From assembly GCF_900299535.1 (NCBI RefSeq), contig NZ_OMKE01000008.1:62001-126000 (forward strand): DNA of 64,000 nt, given 5' to 3'. Of the stretch, positions 52,958 through 60,562 are shown one piece after another. Position 1 is the stretch's first letter. The number at the start of each line of letters is the position of its first letter. This DNA comes from Aquimarina aquimarini (lineage in GTDB: Bacteria > Bacteroidota > Bacteroidia > Flavobacteriales > Flavobacteriaceae). Under the pieces are notes generated by a model that had not been told where the DNA came from, did no database searches, and worked only from the letters and a program-made list of their open reading frames with translations. A program made the translations under genes and the position numbers.

Positions 52958-53194
52958 TCAAGGCTCTCCAATTCTTTCAAAAAGAAACCGCACTACTTCG
53001 GGACGCAATAGTTTTGTGGTTTTTTTATAACCAAACTGTTGTAGCTCTTTTATATAAGTGTTAATCCATGTAGAAAATGTTTTAGTAGACACATCATACA
53101 TAGTCGCCAATTCATATTTATAATACGCTTTGATTTTAACAGGCTCTTCTCCTGCAAAATAGATTCCTTGTGATGTCTTTTTATTTTGATTCAT
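52958..53194 (-). CDS. Small helix-turn-helix protein at the distal end of the structural operon
   Basis: A 78-aa protein. Residues about 25-45 form a helix-turn-helix of the kind seen in Bacteroidota excisionase-like and regulatory proteins (YKYELATMYDVSTKTFSTWI), followed by a wing and a final helix (LLRPEVVRFLFERIG). The arrangement matches the 56-aa protein at 63422: ELxxxxxVSxxTxxxW/R, a basic segment, then a P-x-V helix. So it is a likely paralogue. It may regulate the operon or recombination. It lies 12 bp downstream of the small membrane protein gene, within the run. Confidence 0.65.
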   Translation of the reverse strand: MNQNKKTSQGIYFAGEEPVKIKAYYKYELATMYDVSTKTFSTWINTYIKELQQFGYKKTTKLLRPEVVRFLFERIGEP

Positions 53195-53206
53195 GTTTCA
53201 TTTTTT

Positions 53207-53401
53207 TTAAGGAAGAGCAGTAGTTTGATTTTCATATGGAGCTTGAGAAATCAACTCCTCTCCAATTACATTACCCAAAAACCCACCAATAAGAATAAAG
53301 GGATAAGTTTCTTTAGGAGCATATTTTTTAGCAATGATAAATCCTAGCATACTCCCCATCAGTGCCAATCCTGCCTTTTGTGTGTTTTTGGATATCTTCA
53401 T
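53207..53401 (-). CDS. Small glycine-rich membrane protein
   Basis: A 64-aa protein with two short hydrophobic helices (AGLALMGSMLGFIIAKKY; YPFILIGGFLGNVIGEEL) and GxxxG-type packing. It starts 3 bp after the YkuD-like gene ends. Small two-helix proteins beside cell-wall enzymes are often holins or virion membrane components, but no family can be assigned. Confidence 0.55.
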   Translation of the reverse strand: MKISKNTQKAGLALMGSMLGFIIAKKYAPKETYPFILIGGFLGNVIGEELISQAPYENQTTALP

Positions 53402-53404
53402 CTC

Positions 53405-54064
53405 CTAGTTCATTTTGTTTAATAGCAACAATCCTGTTGCTGCCAAGACCGATCCCCAGGCAATATTGCTTAGGATTCTTCTTCGCTCATCTCTAAAATC
53501 GACCAAGGTTACAGTAAACCGATTCCCATACCTGCGTTGATGCTCTTTTGATATTTTCATAAAACGTTTAAAATCTTCGGCATTGGCAAATACCAAACAT
53601 CCTGCAGAGAAGTTATCTATCACTTTGGTGGTTCCTTGTTTTCTGGCTCTATGGATATTGATCCCAAATCTCCCTGTTTGTTCCACTCCCGATTCAAACC
53701 ACTTGAATAATCCTTTACGTGTATAGTTTCTAATAATATCTACAGGCCCTGTTTGTACGAGTGCAGGATATATCCCTCGGTGTAATCCAATACTATAGGC
53801 ATCAATATATTGGCCTTTCTTTAAAAAAGCAGTCCCTTTTGGGTGCATAGGATTCTCCAGCCAATACTGCCCTGGATCTGTAGTCGCTTTAAAAATATGG
53901 TACACCCATTTTCCTGTGTCATTGGTATAGAATACATGTATTTCATCATCAAAATTATTACTGCGAACAAATCGACTGCGATACCCAACAATATTAAGTC
54001 TGTAGGGTTCTCTGTAAATTTTGTATCCTTTTCTTCGTACTATTTGTAGGCTTTTGGCTAACAT
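53405..54064 (-). CDS. YkuD/L,D-transpeptidase-like protein with C-terminal membrane helix
   Basis: A 219-aa protein. FGINIHRA (His138) and NFSAGCLVF (Ser153-Gly155-Cys156) reproduce the His...S-x-GC catalytic pattern of the YkuD fold seen in L,D-transpeptidases and in phage- or prophage-linked relatives. There is no signal peptide. A single C-terminal helix (about 201-216, IAWGSVLAATGLLLLNK) would anchor it. In this setting it may cut or remodel peptidoglycan during entry or release. It lies directly downstream of the CHAP-type hydrolase gene, 23 bp away. Confidence 0.65.
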   Translation of the reverse strand: MLAKSLQIVRRKGYKIYREPYRLNIVGYRSRFVRSNNFDDEIHVFYTNDTGKWVYHIFKATTDPGQYWLENPMHPKGTAFLKKGQYIDAYSIGLHRGIYPALVQTGPVDIIRNYTRKGLFKWFESGVEQTGRFGINIHRARKQGTTKVIDNFSAGCLVFANAEDFKRFMKISKEHQRRYGNRFTVTLVDFRDERRRILSNIAWGSVLAATGLLLLNKMN

Positions 54065-54087
54065 AATGCGTAGATTGTTGCTGGTTT

Positions 54088-54660
54088 TTAATTGAGGGTA
54101 TCACTGATAAAATCAGAAACTGCCCAAAGCTGTTTTTTAAGTCTTCGTTTGCGATAAACTCCATCCCCTTCACGCGCTCCCGTATCATTGGTATTCCCCT
54201 CTACAGTAATGACCCATCGTTTTTCCCACTGGTCTATAAACCCTATATGAGCAGGACGATTAAGTGAGCGATACCAGATCATAAATACATCTCCTTTTTG
54301 TGGGGTTTTCTTTTCAAACTTCCCCCGATGATAAATGCGTTTACTTTTAAGAGCGTAACTAGGAACCCAGCCACTTTGTGGAGCATCAATTTCTGTATTT
54401 TGGTAACACCAACTCACAAAAGCAGCGCACCACGGTAGTGATGGTTCTAAGCCAACACTTTGCAAATACAATTCTACAGATACCCCCCGATTGGAACCCC
54501 CAACTTCTCGAACTCCAATTTGAGAATCATACAATTCTTTTACACAGTGTCGTTTTTCTTCTTCTGTAAGTCTGTACTCATTTATAGTGTTCTGGCCAAT
54601 ACTGCGACTGCAAATAAGAAAGCAAAGAATATACAGGTAGATAGTTTTAGTTTTTGCCAT
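54088..54660 (-). CDS. CHAP/NlpC-P60-type cell-wall hydrolase (endolysin candidate)
   Basis: A 190-aa protein with an N-terminal signal peptide (MAKTKTIYLYILCFLICSRS, cleavage near IGQ) and a TIGR02594/CHAP-like cysteine peptidase domain: LPWCAAFVSWCYQ (Cys78), PQKGDVFMIWYRS, RPAHIGFID (His138) and VEGNTND (Asn156). Such enzymes cleave peptidoglycan amide bonds. The signal peptide implies export independent of a holin. Its first 79 bp lie inside the 3' end of the upstream holin-like gene in another frame, and both frames encode hydrophobic segments there. Confidence 0.82.
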   Translation of the reverse strand: MAKTKTIYLYILCFLICSRSIGQNTINEYRLTEEEKRHCVKELYDSQIGVREVGGSNRGVSVELYLQSVGLEPSLPWCAAFVSWCYQNTEIDAPQSGWVPSYALKSKRIYHRGKFEKKTPQKGDVFMIWYRSLNRPAHIGFIDQWEKRWVITVEGNTNDTGAREGDGVYRKRRLKKQLWAVSDFISDTLN

Positions 54661-54974
54661 GGTGTGATGGTTTTAAAATCATTTCTAAATTGGTTATCCA
54701 GGTAATCTTCAGAGGTAGGCCATATAAGTTTCATCAGGATACGTACAATCCCGTGAAGGATAAAAATTCCGATAATGGCAAAAAGATATACTTGAAATAT
54801 CCCTGCATCATAGGTTGCAGCAGTAGGATCCATCCATCGAAGAAACACAGCACTATGCACCCATAATATAAGCCCTACTGCCAGAGAGGACAACTCTCTC
54901 CAAACTTTAAAATAACCACAAAGAGGTTTTAGTTTTTCTAAAATTGGTTGTAACCATTCTATTATTTTTCTCAT
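54582..54974 (-). CDS. Holin-like membrane protein
   Basis: A 130-aa protein with three predicted helices (about 28-45, LSSLAVGLILWVHSAVFL; 62-82, VYLFAIIGIFILHGIVRIL; 110-128, LSTCIFFAFLFAVAVLA) and a charged loop. Size, topology and position directly before a peptidoglycan hydrolase gene suggest a holin or a virion membrane protein. Its last 79 bp overlap the hydrolase gene. No family recognised. Confidence 0.6.
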   Translation of the reverse strand: MRKIIEWLQPILEKLKPLCGYFKVWRELSSLAVGLILWVHSAVFLRWMDPTAATYDAGIFQVYLFAIIGIFILHGIVRILMKLIWPTSEDYLDNQFRNDFKTITPWQKLKLSTCIFFAFLFAVAVLARTL

Positions 54975-55015
54975 TGTTTTGATTTTTAATTTTACATTTT
55001 TATAGTTCTCTCTTT

Positions 55016-56011
55016 CTAAAAAGAGGATAGGTTTTCACTAGGAGCATATACCGTTTCCCCTGATTGTGTTAGAATTCGTGTCATTCCTCTTCTCATCCCT
55101 GTGATATATCCCACCACTGTACCAGGGACTAACTGCGGAACAATAAAGGATCCATCTTCTGTTTGCAATAATGTTGGGGTTTCTGCTATGGCCAGATTCC
55201 ATTCTTGTGTTATCTGATCGGTATTCTTATCAAAAGAGTCCAGATTTCCCATGCCAGGAATAAACCATATTCCTTTTGCATTTTGCTTCAATCCCATTTT
55301 TCTGAATGCTGCCCTGATCTTTACTTTCTCCAGTTGTTTATTTTTGAACGCTACACTCAACAAGGCATTGACAAGGGAGGAAACTCGTGTTCCCAGAATT
55401 CGTACATTTTGAAAAAAAGTACTTACTTGTTGATACTGACTCACTGAGGTAATTTTTTTAAGTCCACTTAATACCCCAAAGAGATTTTGGCTATTGGCGG
55501 CATTGATAATTTCTTTGGCAATCCCTGCTGCAGGAAAGGTAAGATTGGTGGTTTTGCCAACTAAGGTTGTAAAATTACTTTCTGTCAATGCGGATGGAAA
55601 CCCTATGGCTTGCAAAGCGCGCTGAGTTCCTCTACCAAAGACACCGTCTACTTTTCCGTTTTTAAAACTAGTTTCTCTTATAATCATGGCAGATTGCCCT
55701 CCCTTTTTCAAGAGTGTATTTTGTAGCATTCTGACCAAAGCACCGCTGGTTCCTTTTCGCAAAGGAAACTGGTTACTGGCCACTCTTGGTAAGGTGGGAT
55801 TAGCTATAATAGTATCTGGGCTAGTCGTAGTTATAGGTTGTTGAGCAGTTCTGTTTACAGCGGCTCTATTTTTAAGATGGCTATAGACTAAATACCCTAG
55901 CCCTAATACCAATCCTCCTCCAATCCCATACATAAGTACCGCCTTTTGTGAGAGAGGTTTTGTAGCGACTTTCTTTTTTAAGGGACGTTTTCTTGTTGTT
56001 TTACCTTTCAT
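55016..56011 (-). CDS. Membrane-anchored peptidoglycan-binding protein
   Basis: A 331-aa protein. A basic N-terminus (KGKTTRKRPLKKKVATKP) and one helix (about 25-43, VLMYGIGGGLVLGLGYLVY) are followed by a linker and a PG_binding_1-like domain (about 82-152, FPLRKGTSGALVRMLQNTLL ... VDGVFGRGTQRALQAIG). The rest (about 155-331) is unassigned, with a C-terminal SH3-like stretch (VPGTVVGYITGMRRGMTRIL). It could sit in a virion membrane or vertex and bind cell wall during entry. It is tightly packed in the operon: 6 bp to the annexin-like gene. Confidence 0.75.
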   Translation of the reverse strand: MKGKTTRKRPLKKKVATKPLSQKAVLMYGIGGGLVLGLGYLVYSHLKNRAAVNRTAQQPITTTSPDTIIANPTLPRVASNQFPLRKGTSGALVRMLQNTLLKKGGQSAMIIRETSFKNGKVDGVFGRGTQRALQAIGFPSALTESNFTTLVGKTTNLTFPAAGIAKEIINAANSQNLFGVLSGLKKITSVSQYQQVSTFFQNVRILGTRVSSLVNALLSVAFKNKQLEKVKIRAAFRKMGLKQNAKGIWFIPGMGNLDSFDKNTDQITQEWNLAIAETPTLLQTEDGSFIVPQLVPGTVVGYITGMRRGMTRILTQSGETVYAPSENLSSF

Positions 56012-56017
56012 GATGTG

Positions 56018-56440
56018 TTAGCTCTTTAGATTGATAATTTCCTGTGCGATTGCAAATTCCTCACTGGTAAGTTCACTTTTTAGATCGGCAGAGAGATGAC
56101 TCCCATATAAATCCCGATATGCACGTGCTACCTTTCTCATCATAGATGCACTAGGGATTTGTTCTATGGTAGTGAATACTGCCTCTTCATTAGTTCCCCA
56201 TCCAAAAGAATTGTCATTCTCAAAGGCCATCTTTAGTTGGGTGGCATAATTAGCAGGGTTGCCAGGCTTCAATGCATGGCGTTCCCGATGGTTTCGTTTA
56301 AAACCACGAACTAGGGAACGAACCAGAAAAAACACTCCAATGGTTAATCCACTAGCGATAAGAATATTGGAAGCCGTAGGGCTAACCTTGATCTTGGGAC
56401 GATTTTTTATGGCTTGCATTGCAAGTGTAGGTAGTGCCAT
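56018..56440 (-). CDS. Membrane-anchored protein with annexin-like repeat
   Basis: A 140-aa protein. One N-terminal helix (about 23-44, ASNILIASGLTIGVFFLVRS), a basic stretch (RGFKRNHRERH), then residues 63-138 resemble a single annexin repeat: AFENDNSFGWGTNEEAVFTT (the GxGT-(D/N)EE loop) followed by VARAYRDLYGSHLSADLKSE. In annexins this repeat binds membranes through calcium; here only one copy exists. Related single repeats occur on Bacteroidota phage-type proteins as far as I recall, usually with peptidoglycan-binding modules. It lies 2 bp after the 60-aa gene. Confidence 0.65.
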   Translation of the reverse strand: MALPTLAMQAIKNRPKIKVSPTASNILIASGLTIGVFFLVRSLVRGFKRNHRERHALKPGNPANYATQLKMAFENDNSFGWGTNEEAVFTTIEQIPSASMMRKVARAYRDLYGSHLSADLKSELTSEEFAIAQEIINLKS

Positions 56441-56442
56441 GA

Positions 56443-56625
56443 CTATTCTTTATTGATTTTCATTTTAACCAGATTGCGGATAAAAGCATCTTTTAAAAAC
56501 AATTGTTCCATTTTGATAATACCTTTCGCTTTAAAGTGGTGGTGTATTGTTTCAAAAGCCTTTTTTACGCGGTGTGCTTCTGTAATATCTTTTGCTGTAA
56601 TGGTAATAGTGATTTGCTCTTCCAT
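56443..56625 (-). CDS. Small protein of the structural operon (60 aa)
   Basis: A 60-aa protein beginning with a strand (EEQITITITAKDITEAHRVK) and two amphipathic helices. It is packed 27 bp from the upstream gene and 2 bp from the downstream one, which supports it being real. No family recognised; perhaps a small capsid or assembly factor. Confidence 0.55.
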   Translation of the reverse strand: MEEQITITITAKDITEAHRVKKAFETIHHHFKAKGIIKMEQLFLKDAFIRNLVKMKINKE

Positions 56626-56652
56626 ACTGTTTTAATTTATGAGTGGTTAGAA

Positions 56653-57486
56653 TTAATCAGGTGTTTGCTCCTCAGATTCTTTATGTGCTTGTTTGCTGTT
56701 TTGTTGTAGTTGCTCCATGTAATAGCTTATTTTTTTAATCAGTCCATCATCCTGTTTGATCTGTTCCCCTAATTGAACCATCAGCTGTAAGGCTTGTTCA
56801 AATTGTTGTTCTGTAAATACTTCCTGTAGATACTCTATGATTTGTAAGAGGTGGTCTTTTTCTTGGTCTGCTTCGTTAAAGCTATGTGGGAACCCCAATC
56901 TTCCCAGAGTACCCGCGATCCCCTTCATTTGTTTGGGGTATTGCTTGGCTAATCCAGAGATCGCTCCAGGAAGAAGGGTTTTCCCTAATTCTACAAATCC
57001 CAGCTTTTTGACCAACGCTTCAATTTCTTTTTGCTTCTGCTGGGTTCGTTCTTTGGCATTTTGAAGCTCCTTTTCTAATTGTTTTATGTGTTGTTCGCAC
57101 TGAGCATGTGATTTTTTAAGGCTCTCAAAATCTCTTTTCTGCAATTCTTCCTGCAGTAACGAATGTACTTTATGATGTACCCCATTTAGAGTTTCCTGAG
57201 TACTCTTACTTAATTGTTCGAGTTTCTCCTGAAGTTTTCGATTCTCCAGCGATAGGCGTTGTATGGTAAGCTGATCTTTGACAATAGTGTTATGAGCTAC
57301 AGTATCTTGTGTAGCAGGTAGCATTTTGTACTGTTGTTCTTTTACGACCTCTAGTTTTGATTGATTTTTCTCTAATAGATGTTGTAAATAAGCACTCTCA
57401 TTAGTGATTCCAAGTTCCTCCATTTGCCTGTAATGAACTTCTTTTAATCGAGCAGATCCAGGTTTTTTATTTCGTACTTCCATCAT
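56653..57486 (-). CDS. Long coiled-coil protein of the structural operon
   Basis: A 277-aa protein dominated by coiled coil (about 70-170, with heptads rich in Leu, Glu, Lys, Gln). It has a short N-terminal region (KKPGSARLKEVHYRQMEEL), a Gly/Pro-containing hydrophobic patch (about 173-205, LGKTLLPGAISGLAKQYP) and helical C-terminal repeats. Start could be ATG 57486 or the next ATG at 57483. It overlaps the upstream gene by 20 bp. Likely a scaffold, fibre or tether; no family recognised. Confidence 0.65.
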   Translation of the reverse strand: MMEVRNKKPGSARLKEVHYRQMEELGITNESAYLQHLLEKNQSKLEVVKEQQYKMLPATQDTVAHNTIVKDQLTIQRLSLENRKLQEKLEQLSKSTQETLNGVHHKVHSLLQEELQKRDFESLKKSHAQCEQHIKQLEKELQNAKERTQQKQKEIEALVKKLGFVELGKTLLPGAISGLAKQYPKQMKGIAGTLGRLGFPHSFNEADQEKDHLLQIIEYLQEVFTEQQFEQALQLMVQLGEQIKQDDGLIKKISYYMEQLQQNSKQAHKESEEQTPD

Positions 57487-57802
57487 TTTTAGTTTTTAAG
57501 ATCACTTGTAAAAAGCGAATACAACGTTGGTATTTTCGGGTATTGATAATTTCAATATGATCTCCGTGTTCATGAGCATTCTCCATAATCCCTTGGGTAT
57601 ACCAATTGTCATATCGTCCATAGTCTGATTGTACAATAACTCCCCAATCAATATGAATGACTAGCCAGATTTCATTAGTGGCTTGAAGCGTAAGAGTCCC
57701 ATTACTAGGGATGATAAATTCACGATATACCACTCGATAGTTCTCAAATCCTCGTTCTTTTACTCTTCTGTCTGCATATTGCAGTGCAAATTCCTCATGC
57801 AT
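57467..57802 (-). CDS. Small beta-rich protein, candidate capsid component 1
   Basis: A 111-aa protein with alternating strands: VVYREFIIPSNGTLTLQ, IWLVIHIDWGVIVQ, DHIEIINTRKYQR and FLQVILKT. There is no signal or membrane helix. It belongs to a run of five consecutive beta-rich proteins (57467 to 59771). A minor capsid, vertex or spike role is inference from position and secondary-structure pattern. Confidence 0.6.
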   Translation of the reverse strand: MHEEFALQYADRRVKERGFENYRVVYREFIIPSNGTLTLQATNEIWLVIHIDWGVIVQSDYGRYDNWYTQGIMENAHEHGDHIEIINTRKYQRCIRFLQVILKTKNDGSTK

Positions 57803-57848
57803 AAGTCTGGTGTACTGTTTGGTGTTTTACAGGTGTTTGATCTCTTTA

Positions 57849-58154
57849 TTAGCTCACTTTTGAATCCGCAACTATCTTACTAGGTGCTTCTTCTATTAAT
57901 ACCCATACAGTAACCTGATATGGATATTGTGCTTTGCCGTGATCTTCAAAAGTGGCAGTGATATAGTCTGTATCTCCAGATTCTTCTACTGGAGTCACTC
58001 GATATTGCGTTGCAATATCAAGGGAGTCTTCTACCATTGGATCAGGGGATAACTGCTGCTCAATCATGGTAGCAAACCGATCCTGAGCATTCAACTGTAT
58101 TTCTCTATAGAAAATCCCTCTTTTTTGAAATAGTGATAGTGTTCCTAGTATCAT
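57849..58154 (-). CDS. Small beta-rich protein, candidate capsid component 2
   Basis: A 101-aa protein: GTLSLFQKRGIFYREIQLNA, an acidic middle (PDPMVEDSLDIATQYRV) and QYPYQVTVWVLIEEAPS. The last strand resembles the ending of the 130-aa protein at 58744 (SLIVLIEES), so the two may share a fold. It lies 15 bp after the 178-aa gene. Confidence 0.58.
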   Translation of the reverse strand: MILGTLSLFQKRGIFYREIQLNAQDRFATMIEQQLSPDPMVEDSLDIATQYRVTPVEESGDTDYITATFEDHGKAQYPYQVTVWVLIEEAPSKIVADSKVS

Positions 58155-58169
58155 GGTATAGGTCTGTTT

Positions 58170-58706
58170 TTAAGTAGGTGGAAAAAAAGTAACCAAAGAG
58201 AATCCTGTATCTGGGAGTTTACCACTCCACAAATAATAATGCTCAGGAGTACATTGTCCTTCTTGTTTGATCTCTAGAGTAATGGGATTTGTTAATGACT
58301 GATACATTCCATTATCCAAAAGCACAGGAAAGCGATCTAAAATCGGATGGATATAATACCACCAATGAGTACCAGTAGGACCATTAAAAAAACCATCAGG
58401 TGGATATTGGCTGGTAAAAGTACTTCCACGATTGGTTTGTAAAAAACGGGTGTCTATCATTTCTGAATCTGATATCCCATAATAATACCGTGGAGGTAAA
58501 GGAAGGTCATTGCATTTGTTATGAATAGTTGAAGTGGTCAGCACTCCTATGACCTTGGCCGTAGTGTATGGAAGCTTTGTCCCCGCGTTTAAAAATTGAT
58601 TTTCCCTGTGAATACTAAATTTTATAGGGACAAACTTCCTCCGCACTATAACACCCTGGGGGTCCTTTTTATTGTATTTATCAGTATTACACTTCATCTT
58701 TTTCAT
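58170..58706 (-). CDS. Beta-rich protein, candidate spike or capsid component 3
   Basis: A 178-aa Pro/Gly/Tyr-rich protein with few helices: VRRKFVPIKFSIHRENQ, LPYTTAKVIGVLTTSTIH, a Tyr/Gly/Trp-rich centre (GPTGTHWWYYIHPI) and TLEIKQEGQCTPEHYYLWSG. Composition is like a spike or receptor-binding protein. No homologue recognised. Neighbouring genes on both sides are also short and beta-rich. Confidence 0.58.
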   Translation of the reverse strand: MKKMKCNTDKYNKKDPQGVIVRRKFVPIKFSIHRENQFLNAGTKLPYTTAKVIGVLTTSTIHNKCNDLPLPPRYYYGISDSEMIDTRFLQTNRGSTFTSQYPPDGFFNGPTGTHWWYYIHPILDRFPVLLDNGMYQSLTNPITLEIKQEGQCTPEHYYLWSGKLPDTGFSLVTFFPPT

Positions 58707-58743
58707 TCTTATGTATTTATTATCAAATCCTTAGCGTTCATTT

Positions 58744-59136
58744 TTATAAAGATTCTTCTATAAGAACAATCAAGCTCACCGTATATCCTTGTTCAAAACT
58801 GGCTAGGGTATGTTCTTTATCTGTAAAGCGTACCTTAACAGAAAGATCCCCTGGAGCTACTTCTCCTAATTCAAAAAACCGTTCTCTGGGAGGAACACTC
58901 AAAGAGGACATCAGTAGTTTACTAGTAAACCCATCAGGAAACAGTTCCTCTCCACCAATCTCAATACGTTGACTTCCTCGATAGTATAGTTTACTAGGGT
59001 AATCTGAGATCAACTGAAGTCCTTTTACTTTTTTTGTGTATTTAGGAAGTTCCAGATGGGATATTGTTATGCCCTCATTTTCTTTATCGACTTTAAAAGA
59101 AAAAGTAACCCGAGTCTCTTTTGTCTTACGATCCAT
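58744..59136 (-). CDS. Beta-rich protein, candidate capsid component 4
   Basis: A 130-aa protein whose predicted strands fit a single jelly-roll: TRVTFSFKVDKENEGITIS, VKGLQLISDYPSKLYYRG, GDLSVKVRFTDKEH and YTVSLIVLIEES. It is encoded 11 bp after the 207-aa protein, the most likely major capsid protein. Two adjacent jelly-roll genes are known in some tailless dsDNA viruses such as the P23-77 group. The fold here is only predicted by eye. Confidence 0.58.
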   Translation of the reverse strand: MDRKTKETRVTFSFKVDKENEGITISHLELPKYTKKVKGLQLISDYPSKLYYRGSQRIEIGGEELFPDGFTSKLLMSSLSVPPRERFFELGEVAPGDLSVKVRFTDKEHTLASFEQGYTVSLIVLIEESL

Positions 59137-59147
59137 GACTATCTTTT

Positions 59148-59771
59148 TTATGCAGGTACTGTTACAGTTCCTGCCAGTACCACTTTAATCAATGCCTTCT
59201 CAGGAGCATCAGCCCCTAATTCGATATTAAATTCAAACTCTTCATCATCGCGAATAAACCGTGGACTTTCTAAAAAATAGGTTCCCAGATTAAGCATGGT
59301 ATTACCATCAGTGGCAAATTCCTGCATCGGACGCTCATCGATAATGATCTTTTTATTGGCAATCAATGAGAAGACTCCGTTTTGTAATCCACTTACTTTT
59401 TTGATACTGTCAAAATTGGTATGCTTCATTACCTTTTTCATTTCAGAATCACTTCCAGGAAGATCGCCTTGAATCTCTGCGGCCAGTAGAATAATTCGAT
59501 TACAGAGAAACAAGCGGTCTTTCTGAAGCTTGGCCTGAGTGACATTGGTAATGCCGATCTCTTTGGCATCCTGAGTCTCGAACATATCGATATTCGCTTT
59601 ATTACCTGCAAACTTGATGGAGTAATAGGCGGCATCCGCCAGTTGTAAGCGTTCTTCTTTGATACCTCTGGCAATATTGAGCATTGAAGGATCGTATTTC
59701 TTTCCCTGATCTCGAAGAGAGGTATGTACATTAACAATTTCTAAGAATTGTGATCTTGAACTTTTTTTCAT
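59148..59771 (-). CDS. Candidate major capsid protein (jelly-roll-like)
   Basis: A 207-aa soluble protein. The N-terminal third is helical (SQFLEIVNVHTSLRDQGKK). The rest shows a capsid-like strand pattern: LQNGVFSLIANKKIII followed by DERPMQEFATDGN, then GTYFLESPRFIRDDEEFEF and a final LIKVVLAGTVTV. The NGxFxLxxNxKxIxxxxPMxxF and GTYxLExPxxIxxxxEFxF phrases look like inner and outer strands of a viral beta-sandwich. It has no membrane helix, unlike most neighbours. Central position in the operon supports the call, but no homologue was identified. Confidence 0.55.
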   Translation of the reverse strand: MKKSSRSQFLEIVNVHTSLRDQGKKYDPSMLNIARGIKEERLQLADAAYYSIKFAGNKANIDMFETQDAKEIGITNVTQAKLQKDRLFLCNRIILLAAEIQGDLPGSDSEMKKVMKHTNFDSIKKVSGLQNGVFSLIANKKIIIDERPMQEFATDGNTMLNLGTYFLESPRFIRDDEEFEFNIELGADAPEKALIKVVLAGTVTVPA

Positions 59772-59852
59772 CGTATTGATTTTTAGTGTGTATGTTATTT
59801 TATGTAGGAGTGGTTGTTATGATTAGAAAAGTACTCCCCTCCAACTATTGAA

Positions 59853-60464
59853 TTATGCCATCGCATTGAGTTCTGAGATATCATCTATTCCATCCAGTTG
59901 GTTTATATCGATACCACTCATATCTTCTGTGATCATTTCTCCATCAAAGCCTTCTACATAATCCTGATGAACATCTGCGGTGGGTACGGGTTCTCCTGCT
60001 TCAATCTTTCGGATGATCTCATCTACCTCACTGGTATCAAAATCTCCTTCATCTACTACCTCAGATCCCATAAAGACCAAAGGTCTATCTTCTTCCAGAT
60101 TTCCCAGAGAAAGTTTCTTTGCCATAGAGGAGGAAAACTTATCGAGATACAATTTTTTACCGATAGCTTTTAGAGAGGTTACAGCTCTGTCTTTAGCTTC
60201 CTCCAGATCATCTTTAATTCCGTCAATGCCATTGGTGGTTTTTGGTTTTCCTCCAAATCCATTAGAGAATGCTATGCCCACTCCTGCAGAAGTAAGCCAG
60301 TCTTTACCATAGTAAGCACCCCCAAATATGGTCAGCGCGCCAATAATCAAGGAGTGCCTTCCTATGGCAGATCCAGCAACCATACCCAATACTCCTGTAC
60401 TCAGATGTTTGCCGACTTCTAAAAAGCTGTTTTTTGCGTTTGCTGTTTTTTTCATAATTATCAA
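59853..60464 (-). CDS. Glycine-rich membrane protein with acidic tail
   Basis: A 203-aa protein; ATG 60453-60455 (MKKTANAKNS) is the likelier start, about 200 aa. Residues about 15-65 contain two Gly-rich hydrophobic helices (STGVLGMVAGSAIG; LIIGALTIFGGAYYG). The C-terminal half is charged and ends in an acidic segment (MSGIDINQLDGIDDISEL) that echoes the N-terminus of the next protein (LDGFDSTGIDHMDI). Probably a virion membrane protein; family unknown. Confidence 0.6.
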   Translation of the reverse strand: MIIMKKTANAKNSFLEVGKHLSTGVLGMVAGSAIGRHSLIIGALTIFGGAYYGKDWLTSAGVGIAFSNGFGGKPKTTNGIDGIKDDLEEAKDRAVTSLKAIGKKLYLDKFSSSMAKKLSLGNLEEDRPLVFMGSEVVDEGDFDTSEVDEIIRKIEAGEPVPTADVHQDYVEGFDGEMITEDMSGIDINQLDGIDDISELNAMA

Positions 60465-60562
60465 TTAAGCCCAAGAACATTATAGGGCAGTTATACTATT
60501 GTTTAATTTGTTGGTATGCTTTGGTTTGTTGTAGGGTCTCTTTTTTGAGATACGCTATCATT

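Noticed and set aside
60496..60561. 21-codon frame (MIAYLKKETLQQTKAYQQIK) between two structural genes
   Set aside because: Too short to support, with no feature beyond a start and stop codon; it may simply be spacer sequence.
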